Positions 15,794 to 23,953 of a stretch of DNA of 39,399 bases are shown here, piece after piece. The notes below the pieces were generated by a model that was not told where the DNA came from, ran no database searches, and saw only the letters and a list, made by a program, of their open reading frames with translations. How positions within the stretch are numbered: the first letter of the stretch is position 1; the number at the start of each line of letters is the position of its first letter. A program made the position numbers and the translations under genes. This stretch comes from Candidatus Collierbacteria bacterium (lineage in GTDB: Bacteria > Patescibacteriota > Microgenomatia > UBA1400 > MFAQ01): contig CAIQPO010000043.1 in NCBI GenBank assembly GCA_903873735.1, positions 1 to 39,399 of the forward strand, written 5' to 3'.

Positions 15794-15799
15794 TAAACT
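15794..15799 (+). promoter_or_regulatory. -10 box for leaderless thyX-like gene
   Basis: TAAACT, 7 nt, ATG at 15807. The same hexamer precedes the 27570 gene. Confidence 0.45.
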
Positions 15800-15806
15800 G
15801 ACTCCA

Positions 15807-17405
15807 ATGACAAGAGAAATTTACCCCCAATCAGAATTTGAACACCACCAAAGCCACTCCAAAGTTTATCTAGTACTAAGATCTGAAAATCCCAATACCG
15901 ACACTAACTCTGAAGAAAACTATGCCACTACTATAGCTGGCCAATCTGGGCGCACATGTTATTCTGCCAACATTCAGTTCCCTAGTGACTACAGACACAA
16001 ATCAGATAAATACCGCCAAGTAACAGATGGAGTGGTCAGATCCACTCGAGAAGCAGGTCACCTTACCACCCGCCAACATGTTCACTACACTTTCGCCCTC
16101 GAGGGTGTATCAAGACTAGCAGTCAATTTCTTCCACTCTCATCCACACTACAATTCTGAAGAAATGAGTCAAAGATATGTAACAATCAAAAACAAGGAGC
16201 TAATTTCACCACAAACAGAAAATCCCGAAACTGCTGCCCTACTAGAGTCAGCAAGGATTGGTCTCATCTCAGGCTACGAGGAAATTACAGCAAGTCTTAC
16301 ACCCCTAGCTTTGTCAGAGCTGCAGGCAAGGTTTCCCGGAAGAAAAGGTGAACGATATCAAGAATTTTTTGAAAAAGAGGCACAAAAAAAAGCCCAAGAA
16401 GTAGCTAGATATTTACTACCACTTGGGACACCAACCAATCTTTATCACACAATATCTGAGCTCACACTTGTTCGCCTATATCACCTGTCAGAAACACTTC
16501 CTAATGGGACTGAAGCCAAAGCCATTGTCCAAGCCATGGTTGACACAGTTGCGGCAATAGATCCTAGTATCATTGATGAAATTGGTAAACCATACCCCAA
16601 ACCATATTCCCATACTCTTGCTCAGCCACTTCCAAAAGAGGCAAAAACAAACTTTGATTTGGCTATGACGGATAGCTTTTCACTCCAAGACACTCACCCT
16701 AATTTTATTTCCTCCCTCGCCAGATCTGTACAACTTACGCTCGGACTCGACATTCCAGAAGAGGAGTTGATTGGCTTACTGTTAGACCCCAAACAAAATT
16801 CTCTAATAAGTTCTGTCTGGGGAGAAACCGTACTCGACCAACTTGGTCTATGTTTAAATCAAGTACATCTCACTGGTTTAGTCTCGTTAAGCCACACTGC
16901 CAACTATCAACTTCACCGACATCGAGGCTTTACTCACACTGAACCCCTGATATTGGATATACCAGATCTTGACGATATCGTTATCCCAGCACTTATAAAA
17001 ACAAACTCTGAAATTGAAAAGCGTTATCTAGAAATTCACCATCAACATCTCCAAACTCTTCACCAACTCCAGGAGCAAGGCGTTAGCCTCCAGGAACTAC
17101 AATATTTACTCCCCAACTCCACCAGAGTCAGAAAGCAAATATCTGGTCCTTTGGGATCATATCTTCACTTCATCAAGTCAAGAACTTGTTTAAATGCCCA
17201 AGAGGAAATCTATCAAATCGCAGTTCAGCTAACCCAACAACTATCAATTCTTGAACCATCACTTGTTCCTTATTTGAATCAGCCGGCTCCATGTGGCTTA
17301 AGGAATCGAGCCTCAATCACACCCTACTGTCCTGAAGGCTCTCGTTTTTGTGGAATAAAAATTTGGGATTTAAATATTTCAGACTATCCTCAACGCACCA
17401 TATAA
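15807..17405 (+). CDS. thyX: Tandem ThyX-like protein (flavin-dependent thymidylate synthase, two modules)
   Basis: ThyX methylates dUMP to dTMP using methylene-THF and FAD. Normal ThyX is about 220-250 residues; this protein has 532 and two ThyX-like halves. The N-half has TTRQHVHYTFALEGVSRLA and a signature SHPHYNSEEMSQR (111-123), which keeps the E-x-S-x-R end but lacks both arginines of the RHR start. The C-half has an intact RHR (371-373) followed by GFTHTEP, and the later HFIKSRTCLNAQEEI segment typical of ThyX helices. The halves are thus complementary. ThyX active sites form between subunits, so the fusion may rebuild one site type per pseudo-dimer. The link to glyA, folD and tmk supports a role in dTMP synthesis. 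Confidence 0.8.
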   Translation: MTREIYPQSEFEHHQSHSKVYLVLRSENPNTDTNSEENYATTIAGQSGRTCYSANIQFPSDYRHKSDKYRQVTDGVVRSTREAGHLTTRQHVHYTFALEGVSRLAVNFFHSHPHYNSEEMSQRYVTIKNKELISPQTENPETAALLESARIGLISGYEEITASLTPLALSELQARFPGRKGERYQEFFEKEAQKKAQEVARYLLPLGTPTNLYHTISELTLVRLYHLSETLPNGTEAKAIVQAMVDTVAAIDPSIIDEIGKPYPKPYSHTLAQPLPKEAKTNFDLAMTDSFSLQDTHPNFISSLARSVQLTLGLDIPEEELIGLLLDPKQNSLISSVWGETVLDQLGLCLNQVHLTGLVSLSHTANYQLHRHRGFTHTEPLILDIPDLDDIVIPALIKTNSEIEKRYLEIHHQHLQTLHQLQEQGVSLQELQYLLPNSTRVRKQISGPLGSYLHFIKSRTCLNAQEEIYQIAVQLTQQLSILEPSLVPYLNQPAPCGLRNRASITPYCPEGSRFCGIKIWDLNISDYPQRTI

Positions 17406-17427
17406 AAAAGCGGGCCGTTAGGCCCGC
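17404..17427 (-). terminator. Terminator overlapping the end of the 17418 gene
   Basis: Stem GCGGGCC/GGCCCGC with a 4-nt loop and a T run on the minus strand. The stop codon of the gene lies at the loop. Confidence 0.88.
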
Positions 17428-17939
17428 AGAGCTTCGCATATCTCCACGTTGGAGATGCGAAAGAGATGGGGGCCCAGGTCTTTAACCAAAGGTTCGTCGT
17501 CTTGTACCGACCAACAAGCCTTGGCAAACAGTGAGTCTCCATCAATATCGTCGAGATAGAATCTCACTAAGTATGCCTGGCTTACCTCACGATAGCGTGC
17601 AATGTCCTGATCAGGCAGTGCGTGGACGGAAGGCTCTGATGCAAATCGGTATTTACCGCTTTCATCAGGGCAAATCACCGCCCAACATACCTGCTTACCA
17701 TTCAGCTTATGCATTGCTTTCAGCTTCTGGTAAAACAGCTCAGAGACTGCGTCAGCCGGATCGGTAATGACATGAAGGCCATCATCCTGCATTCCAAGCA
17801 CAGCCACTGCCTTGTCGCTCCAAAATACTTGAAACCGCGCCGGACCCTCATAAGGCCGAACAGCGCTCCCTTCCGGAAGCAACATTCGAATATCTTCTTC
17901 AGTCACAGAACCTGAAATTTGTAACACAGCATGGCACAT
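17418..17939 (-). CDS. Hypothetical protein (class B cassette)
   Basis: This gene encodes 173 soluble residues of unknown family with alternating strands and helices, no signal peptide and no obvious catalytic motif. AGGAGGA lies about 8 nt before the ATG. The promoter is TTGATA-17-TATAAT, and the terminator hairpin includes the last two sense codons, with the stop in the loop. The promoter's -35 overlaps the topA stop codon. Codons are markedly G+C-richer than topA. Confidence 0.73.
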   Translation of the reverse strand: MCHAVLQISGSVTEEDIRMLLPEGSAVRPYEGPARFQVFWSDKAVAVLGMQDDGLHVITDPADAVSELFYQKLKAMHKLNGKQVCWAVICPDESGKYRFASEPSVHALPDQDIARYREVSQAYLVRFYLDDIDGDSLFAKACWSVQDDEPLVKDLGPHLFRISNVEICEALRA

Positions 17940-17987
17940 AAGTTATTCCTCCTCTCTTTAAATAAGATTCATCAAAGTACAGCGCGT

Positions 17988-18016
17988 ATTATAAGACCAA
18001 ATCCTATATATATCAA
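17988..18016 (-). promoter_or_regulatory. Promoter of 17418 cassette
   Basis: TTGATA (18011-18016), 17-bp spacer, perfect TATAAT (17988-17993). The -35 contains the topA TGA stop. Confidence 0.82.
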
Positions 18017-20007
18017 GAAGCAGTCTCTACTTCTCCTTTTTGCTGTGGTTTGTGCCAACTTGCCCATGTACAGTTCGGGTAATCCTCACATCCATAAAAA
18101 TCTCTACCGGTCTTAGTTTTTTTAAGAACTACTCGCTTACCGCATTTCTCACAAGTCACTCCATCAACATATTCAATATACTGGTCTGTGTATTTACATT
18201 CTGGATATTTATCACAACTTAAAAACTTTCCAAACTTTCCATCTCTTATCACCACTTCTCCAGTTTTACACTCTGGGCATTTTTTTCCAGTAGAAATTGT
18301 GGGCACAGCTACCCTAGCACTTTCTTTATCTACTATTGCCAATCTATCCTTAAACGTATCCCAAAAATTACTTAGCATTTTTTCCCAGTTCTCCTTACCA
18401 TCAGCCACCAAATCCAAATCATCCTCCATCTTGGCTGTAAACTCATACTCCATCTCTGTTGGGAAGTTTTTCATTAAGAAATCAGTCACCGCTTCACCAA
18501 TTGAAGTAGCAAAAAATCTTCTTTCTCTTTGTTCTACATATCTTCTATCCTGAATGGTTGAAATAATTGCAGCATAAGTAGAAGGTCTACCGATTCCCCT
18601 CTTCTCCAACTCCCTTATCAAAGAGGCATCATTGTATCTTGCTGGAGGTTGGGTAAATTTTTGTTCCGACAACACTTTTTCTTTCTTCAATTTTTCTCCA
18701 GCTATCACTTCTGGAATTATTTGTGCCTCACCATTCTCCTTGGGAAATAGCTTCTTCCAACCTTCGAATTTAATTGTATTCCCATTACCAGTAAGCAAAT
18801 ACTTTCCACACAACACAGACACTCCAGTATCATCAAAAATCGCATCATTCATCTGACAAGCCACAGTTCTCCTCCAAATAAGCGAGTAAAGCTTAGATTG
18901 GTCAGCCATCATTCCATCTTGTCCTTTATAGGCACCAGGGGTAACACTGACATTTGTTGGTCTTACTGCCTCATGAGCTTCTTGCGCTACCACTTTCCCA
19001 CTTGCTTTATAAACTCTCGGCACATTTGACACAAAAGTCGCCCCATATTCTGACTCAATCTGTTTTCTAATCTGGTCAATAGCGGAATCAACTAAATTTA
19101 GAGAATCAGTACGATGGTAGGTAATGTCACCTTGTTCATATAATCTCTGAGCTACATTCATTGTCCTCTTTGCTGACCACCCAAAAGCATTTGCTGCAGC
19201 CTGCTGTAGAGTTGATGTTTTGAAGGGTGGGTGTGGAGCCACATGTCTTTCTGTCTTTGTAAGCTTGGAAACTTCATACTCGCCCTTCTCCAAATCAGAT
19301 ACAACTCTACCAGCAATCTCTCCGCTATTAACTACTGCTTTCTTGTTATCGATCTTTGCCAGCTGAATTTCAAATGCTTTACCGTTTTTTGTTGTCACCA
19401 AAGCGGAAATCTCCCAATACTCTACCGGTTTAAATTTTTGGATCTCTCTTTCCCGCTCTACTATCAACCTCACCGCAACGCTCTGGACTCTTCCAGCTGA
19501 TAAACCCCTTCTCACCTTTTTCCACAAAATTGGAGACAATTTATAGCCCACCAATCTATCCAAGAAGCGTCTAGCTTGTTGGGCATTCACCAGATTCATA
19601 TCTACCTGTCTGGGATTGTCCAAAGCCTCAAGAATTGCCTCTTTGGTAATTGAGTGAAAAGTAATTCGTTTTACTTCTGTCCCCTTTTTAAGTGAACTTC
19701 TAAGAAGTGATGACACATGCCAAGCTATTGCCTCCCCTTCACGGTCAGGATCTGATGCCAATATAATTTCACTGGCTTTTTTTGCCTCCTTCTCCAACAG
19801 GCTTACTTGTTCATCTTTTCCTTTCATCACTTTATATTCAGGAATGAAATCATAGACCGCTTTACCCTTTTCTTTAATTTCTATTCCAAATTTACTTTCA
19901 GGTAAGTCACGAACATGACCCATACTGGCCATGATCTTGAAATCACTTCCTAAGTACTTAGATAAACTTTTTGTTTTTGTGGGTGATTCGACAATGACTA
20001 AACGCAT
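18013..20007 (-). CDS. topA: DNA topoisomerase I (type IA)
   Basis: TopA relaxes negative supercoils by single-strand passage. Its 664 residues contain the Toprim metal motif SDPDREGEA (85-93), the core SAGRVQSVA, the active-site segment ITYHRTDS with Tyr297 (commonly ITYMRTDS), and RPTNV. The C-terminus has two four-cysteine zinc fingers (CPECKTG...CDKYPEC and CEKCGKR...CEDYPNC), fewer than in E. coli. A TAGAAT box at 20042 stands behind the ncRNA terminator and is the likely promoter; no Shine-Dalgarno is visible. Confidence 0.96.
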   Translation of the reverse strand: MRLVIVESPTKTKSLSKYLGSDFKIMASMGHVRDLPESKFGIEIKEKGKAVYDFIPEYKVMKGKDEQVSLLEKEAKKASEIILASDPDREGEAIAWHVSSLLRSSLKKGTEVKRITFHSITKEAILEALDNPRQVDMNLVNAQQARRFLDRLVGYKLSPILWKKVRRGLSAGRVQSVAVRLIVEREREIQKFKPVEYWEISALVTTKNGKAFEIQLAKIDNKKAVVNSGEIAGRVVSDLEKGEYEVSKLTKTERHVAPHPPFKTSTLQQAAANAFGWSAKRTMNVAQRLYEQGDITYHRTDSLNLVDSAIDQIRKQIESEYGATFVSNVPRVYKASGKVVAQEAHEAVRPTNVSVTPGAYKGQDGMMADQSKLYSLIWRRTVACQMNDAIFDDTGVSVLCGKYLLTGNGNTIKFEGWKKLFPKENGEAQIIPEVIAGEKLKKEKVLSEQKFTQPPARYNDASLIRELEKRGIGRPSTYAAIISTIQDRRYVEQRERRFFATSIGEAVTDFLMKNFPTEMEYEFTAKMEDDLDLVADGKENWEKMLSNFWDTFKDRLAIVDKESARVAVPTISTGKKCPECKTGEVVIRDGKFGKFLSCDKYPECKYTDQYIEYVDGVTCEKCGKRVVLKKTKTGRDFYGCEDYPNCTWASWHKPQQKGEVETAS

Positions 20008-20041
20008 ACTTAATAAGATTACAACATTTTTTAGTGAGGGT

Positions 20042-20070
20042 ATTCTAGCAAAAAAAATCTCCTGTGATAA
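20042..20070 (-). promoter_or_regulatory. Possible topA promoter embedded in ncRNA terminator
   Basis: TTATCA (20065-20070, in the terminator hairpin), 17-bp spacer, TAGAAT (20042-20047). About 34 nt precede the topA ATG. Confidence 0.4.
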
Positions 20071-20082
20071 ATCACAGGAGAT
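20050..20082 (-). terminator. Terminator of structured ncRNA
   Basis: A perfect 12-bp inverted repeat (ATCTCCTGTGAT/ATCACAGGAGAT) with a 2-nt spacer, then eight T residues on the minus strand. Confidence 0.93.
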
Positions 20083-20567
20083 AAGGCATCAAATGAGAGC
20101 AACCGGAGAGGGCGGCTAAGCCGCAAACATTGGGCTTGCCGCCCTCCCGGAAAAGAAAATACAGCATCACCTTTAGGTAGCCTAAAGACTCAATATGCAC
20201 TCTCGGGCCACATTGCCCGAAGCACGGAGTCTGGCACTACCTACTAAGCACGTGGCATGGAGCCACGCCCTACCCCATCTGGAGGAGGGTTGGCTTAGTC
20301 CGCATTGCGGCGTGCTGTTTCTGAAGTACCCCAAAAAGGGTATTTTATGCTAAGGCCGCGGAACGGTCTAGGCATCTTCAGCCAAGTCAGGATATCGAGG
20401 ACTTGGACTCTTACCCCGCCGCGAGGGAAAAAGAAAAAACGCGGGGCTTACAACCACAAGGGGCCGGTGCAGTGTCGCTGCTTTCGTCGGCTTCCCGAGA
20501 TAAAGACATTCATATCTTCATTTCAGGAAGTCGACTCTCATTTAATTAAAGTTCACTCAAAAAGAGT
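20050..20567 (-). ncRNA. Highly structured ~520-nt non-coding RNA of unknown family
   Basis: The only gene-sized stretch without a credible CDS. It is bounded by a TTGACA-17-TATTAT promoter and a 12-bp terminator. The ends pair: 20535-20543 with 20091-20099 forms a 9-bp closing helix. Inside, reading along the RNA, are a long near-perfect hairpin of about 24 bp (20486-20535), stems 469-472/478-481, 414-419/441-446, 382-388/400-406 and 327-331/338-342, a domain closed by 243-248/294-299, stems 251-256/262-267, 187-191/227-231, 203-208/215-220 and 171-177/181-187, and a composite 18-bp hairpin 103-150 (add 20000 throughout). It is more G+C-rich than its flanks. I find neither the RNase P RNA signatures (GGAAAGUC, ACAGAA) nor a tmRNA tRNA-like end nor the SRP tip. 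Confidence 0.8.
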
Positions 20568-20573
20568 ACGGGT

Positions 20574-20602
20574 ATAATATCACCACATTATCACTTTGTC
20601 AA
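20574..20602 (-). promoter_or_regulatory. Strong promoter of the ncRNA
   Basis: TTGACA (20597-20602), 17-bp spacer, TATTAT (20574-20579). It fires away from the mrdA stop codon. Confidence 0.85.
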
Positions 20603-20620
20603 GTACTATGAGTTTGATAC

Positions 20621-22162
20621 CTATTTTTTCATCAAAACTGGCATCATCTCTTTAACCACTGGACCAGCCACAGCCGACCCTTCTCCACCAGCTTCCACCA
20701 ACACCGTAACAACAAGCCATTCCTTTATGTCATCACCTTTGGGTACCACTACGCTAATCCAAGCATGCGGCTCATCCTTTTCACCTCCCTGCTGAGCGGT
20801 ACCTGTTTTGCAATAAATTTTCCCCCCATATTCAAAAAGTGGAAATGCCGTTCCACCCTCTCTACAAGTCATTTCCATACCTTTCTTAACCACTTCAATA
20901 TTTTTCTTAGTAATACCCACCTCGCGGCATCCTTTTATCCCCACCAGGAGCGGAGTACACCATTCTCCACTAATTACAGCAGCAGTCATTCTATTAATTT
21001 GAAGCGGTGTTACGAGCAAGTCACCTTGTCCAATAGACATGTGATAAGTATTCCCCAAAAACCACTTTGCACCTGAGTATTTTTCTCTCCAATATGGAGT
21101 CGGGACAAAACCATCTGCCTCAAATGGTAGATCTATTCCTGTCTTCTTTCCTAAACCCGTCGTCTCCGACCATTTGACCAACGACTCAACACCCAACATT
21201 TCACCCAATTTATAGAAAAAGATATCGTTACTTCTAGAAAGAGCTTTCTCCACATCCAAAGCCCCTTCAACCTTTCCATATTTATCCAAAAACCAATTAC
21301 CAAATCTGTATTCTCCAATTTTTATCTCTCCAGTATCCTCAATTATGGTTTCAGATGTAATTTTTCCTTCAGACAAACCAGCCAAGGCCGTAAGGACCTT
21401 ATAAACCGATCCAGGCGCAAACTGTCCAGAAACTACTCTATTGTACAAAGGCTTCTTATCATTATCCGACACAATAGACTGTACATCTTTAAACTCCCCA
21501 CCGTAATCGCTCCGTTTCCCAGAATTAATAAATAAGTTTGCATCATAAGATGGTAGGCTTACCAGAGCCAATACTTCACCATTAATTTTAGCGACCACCC
21601 CCGAAGCGCTCTTTCCAGTAGTATTGAGCATCGACTTAAGTGACAAAAACATGCTCTTTTGGATATCCAAGTCAATATTCGTTTTAATGTTCTCCCCAAA
21701 GACGGGATTTATTCTGGAAATTTCTTTGATATTTACTCCCTCTGCACTCTCCTCTACCAATACCTCACCCCAAGTACCCATCAAGCGATTGTCATATATC
21801 TTTTCTAACCCAGACTTACCCACCAGAGTCTCATTGCTACATTTGCTACATTTTTCCAAATCTTCCCTTGATGCTCTCGATAAATACCCAGTCACCCCCG
21901 CCAACATCTCGCCATATGGATAAAATCTAAACGTCTTACCACTCACTTCAATATTCAAAGCCATACTTTTACCAGTTCGATCTGTAATTATTCCCCTTGC
22001 TGGTAATATCGACACCCTCCTTACCATGTTCCCCTTTGCCATACCTTCATAGTAATCCCCCATAAACACGCTTAAAAACACTACCCTCGACAAACCCACT
22101 GACAACAGTAGCATCAAGGCAATTTTCAAGACAAAAAATGATATTCGTCGTTGACTCATCAA
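20621..22162 (-). CDS. mrdA: Penicillin-binding protein 2 (elongation transpeptidase)
   Basis: This class B PBP cross-links peptidoglycan during cell elongation. Its 513 residues comprise an N-terminal membrane anchor (about 8-30), a dimerisation domain with ARGIITDRTG, and a transpeptidase domain with SVYK (252-255), SND (311-313) and KTGTAQ. It overlaps mreD by 4 bp (ATGA), so the two are coupled. RodA is not in the window. Confidence 0.93.
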   Translation of the reverse strand: MMSQRRISFFVLKIALMLLLSVGLSRVVFLSVFMGDYYEGMAKGNMVRRVSILPARGIITDRTGKSMALNIEVSGKTFRFYPYGEMLAGVTGYLSRASREDLEKCSKCSNETLVGKSGLEKIYDNRLMGTWGEVLVEESAEGVNIKEISRINPVFGENIKTNIDLDIQKSMFLSLKSMLNTTGKSASGVVAKINGEVLALVSLPSYDANLFINSGKRSDYGGEFKDVQSIVSDNDKKPLYNRVVSGQFAPGSVYKVLTALAGLSEGKITSETIIEDTGEIKIGEYRFGNWFLDKYGKVEGALDVEKALSRSNDIFFYKLGEMLGVESLVKWSETTGLGKKTGIDLPFEADGFVPTPYWREKYSGAKWFLGNTYHMSIGQGDLLVTPLQINRMTAAVISGEWCTPLLVGIKGCREVGITKKNIEVVKKGMEMTCREGGTAFPLFEYGGKIYCKTGTAQQGGEKDEPHAWISVVVPKGDDIKEWLVVTVLVEAGGEGSAVAGPVVKEMMPVLMKK

Positions 22163-22584
22163 TATCTTAGTCTAATTGAATCTTGTGACTCAAACCACTT
22201 AAGAAACATTACAAATACCAATACCACTGAAATTAGCTCAAAAACAGACCAATTAATGTTAAAAACTTTATCAAAGACAATATTTGCTACCACCACCAGC
22301 ACAACCTGTACCATGCCTCCGATTTTCTTGATATCCGGAAATAACGATACAAGCCCACAAACAATTAATAAAAATAAACTTGGCACACCAATCGGCAGAC
22401 CATGAATACTCCCGACGACAAGCCCTAAAACTAGTGCCATCCAAAAAATTTCCTCACGATCTGAAAACAAAATCAAAGCTGGCCAATACCAACCAAATGC
22501 AAACAGACCCTCACCTAATAAAGTTAAGATAAATGTGATCGCTATCGCTTTTGTGATATTCTTGTCTTGATCTACAAAGTTCAT
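22159..22584 (-). CDS. mreD: MreD-like rod-shape membrane protein
   Basis: This small integral membrane protein of 141 residues has four or five hydrophobic helices and little polar sequence. The sequence alone is weakly diagnostic. Its place between mreC and mrdA and its overlap with mrdA support MreD, a partner of MreC in the elongasome. Its start codon lies only 2 bp from the divergent mreC start, which leaves no room for ordinary promoters between them. Confidence 0.72.
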   Translation of the reverse strand: MNFVDQDKNITKAIAITFILTLLGEGLFAFGWYWPALILFSDREEIFWMALVLGLVVGSIHGLPIGVPSLFLLIVCGLVSLFPDIKKIGGMVQVVLVVVANIVFDKVFNINWSVFELISVVLVFVMFLKWFESQDSIRLRY

Positions 22585-22586
22585 TT

Positions 22587-23348
22587 ATGAGTAGTAGCAA
22601 AATTAGTTTATTACTTTTACCACTTCTGGTGTCCATCCTACTATCAACGCTTAGTAATCTCAAGGTAGGAAAAGCACTCGAATCGGCATTAAATTATTCA
22701 CTTTCTCCAATCCTTTTTCCACTAGGGCAAGGTAGAGCTTTTATTACTCAAAAAGTTTTACTAATTAAGAACGCCCCATCAGTTTATAAGGAAAATCAAA
22801 ATCTATCTCAAGAAAACACTTCGCTAAAAAGCGAAAATCAAACCTTAAAAGACTTATTATCTGAAAACAAAATCACCCACAAATACAACCAATATCAGAT
22901 CGTTCCGATTAGAATCACCAGAGTTACAAATTTAATCACCGCCACCACTAATCAAGACTTTACTCAAATCGCAAAAGGTCAACCAGTTGTTAGTGGCAGC
23001 AACTTAATCGGTTTTGTCGATCAGGTCAAAGCTCCAATTATTGAAATTGTCCCTCTTGACTCAGATTCATGCCCCACTTTCCCAGTCAGGACTAGCTCAA
23101 ATCAAATTGCCAAGTACTCTCACGAAAACCGAATATCTATCATTTCTGACATCCCTAGTGTTAGCCAAATAAACCTAAATGACACCATATTCACCGAAGC
23201 CTCTCCCACCACACCCGCAAATCTTGTAATTGGCACAATAAAAAGGATCATCTCTAGTCCTCAAGAACCAATACAAAAAGCTGAAATAAACTTAGAATCA
23301 AGTTTTTCAAACAATCCAAGTGACTTGGTCATAATCACTAAACCATAG
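22587..23348 (+). CDS. mreC: Rod-shape-determining protein MreC
   Basis: MreC is a membrane-anchored elongasome scaffold on the outer face of the membrane. Its 253 residues comprise an N-terminal anchor (6-22), a coiled coil of about residues 65-97 (rich in ENQNLSQEN-type heptads), and a C-terminal double beta-barrel with typical Gly turns (KGQPVVSGSNLIGFVDQV). It is transcribed opposite to mreB, mreD and mrdA, which is unusual because mreBCD is normally one operon. Neither Shine-Dalgarno nor a clear -10 is visible. Confidence 0.88.
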   Translation: MSSSKISLLLLPLLVSILLSTLSNLKVGKALESALNYSLSPILFPLGQGRAFITQKVLLIKNAPSVYKENQNLSQENTSLKSENQTLKDLLSENKITHKYNQYQIVPIRITRVTNLITATTNQDFTQIAKGQPVVSGSNLIGFVDQVKAPIIEIVPLDSDSCPTFPVRTSSNQIAKYSHENRISIISDIPSVSQINLNDTIFTEASPTTPANLVIGTIKRIISSPQEPIQKAEINLESSFSNNPSDLVIITKP

Positions 23349-23353
23349 GAAAA

Positions 23354-23941
23354 TTAATACCCAAGTAGCTGAAACCCTACCACCGAAAGTAAAGTCGCCA
23401 AAGCTGCCCCAGCCATCACTTGAGTTAAGGTGTGTTTTCTCAAATAAACCCTTGACCAAATTACAAGCAACAGTATAGACACCATCCATCCATAACTTCT
23501 CCAACCCCAAAATACATTCAATGTCACCATCAGTAATGCATTCACTCCTCCATGGACTGATATTTTCCAGTAGTTATTAATCCACATAAAGCACAGTGAC
23601 ACAAACAACAAAAGCCCCAAGACCTCTGCCAATCGGATTTCACCAGCAAGTGCTGTCACTACCACCCCTAAAGTGTGGCAACCAAGAGTAAATAAATATA
23701 ATGGCTTCCTCTCCTCTCTCTTTGTCACATCAAAATCTGTAAGCTTTCCTTTTTTGGCCCTAGTGATAGCAAATATCGCTGGGGTTATCACATCTACAAT
23801 CATCAACACAGCACTAAACACAAATACTTTTTCAATAGGCACCGAATATCTCACCGCCATAAGCATAATTACCGGGATTTCCCATGCCGGCTCAAACGCC
23901 CTTGATACCAACCAAGCTAATCTCCTTAAAGTCTTTTTCAT
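23354..23941 (-). CDS. PAP2-like membrane protein
   Basis: This gene encodes 195 residues with about five membrane helices. Remnants of the PAP2 phosphatase motifs are seen in order: KREERKP (motif 1, KxxxxxxRP), SVHGGVNAL (in place of PSGH) and SRVYLRKHTLTQVMAGA (motif 3, SRxxxxxHxxxD, with Gln instead of Asp). It could be a lipid phosphate phosphatase, perhaps acting on undecaprenyl pyrophosphate for wall synthesis, or an inactive relative. The ATG at 23941 has a CATAAT box 6 nt upstream; a longer frame to 24118 only overlaps the neighbouring gene. Confidence 0.65.
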   Translation of the reverse strand: MKKTLRRLAWLVSRAFEPAWEIPVIMLMAVRYSVPIEKVFVFSAVLMIVDVITPAIFAITRAKKGKLTDFDVTKREERKPLYLFTLGCHTLGVVVTALAGEIRLAEVLGLLLFVSLCFMWINNYWKISVHGGVNALLMVTLNVFWGWRSYGWMVSILLLVIWSRVYLRKHTLTQVMAGAALATLLSVVGFQLLGY

Positions 23942-23947
23942 ATTTTT

Positions 23948-23953
23948 ATTATG
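23948..23953 (-). promoter_or_regulatory. -10 box for leaderless PAP2-like gene
   Basis: CATAAT, 6 nt, ATG at 23941. It overlaps the stop of the upstream gene. Confidence 0.35.

Noticed and set aside
15763-15813. TTG start for the NRAMP-like gene
   Set aside because: It would add 17 hydrophilic residues before the family start, overlap the divergent gene and remove both -10 boxes from non-coding DNA.
20050-20567. RNase P RNA, tmRNA or SRP RNA as identity of the ncRNA
   Set aside because: A short match (GCGGGGTAAGAG) recalls an RNase P region, but the near-universal GGAAAGUC and ACAGAA segments are absent. No T-loop and no SRP tip are found on either strand.
20305-20577. Plus-strand 90-residue open frame inside the ncRNA
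   Set aside because: It has no ribosome site, lies opposite to a strong promoter-terminator pair, and its sequence is dominated by RNA stems. I treat it as chance.
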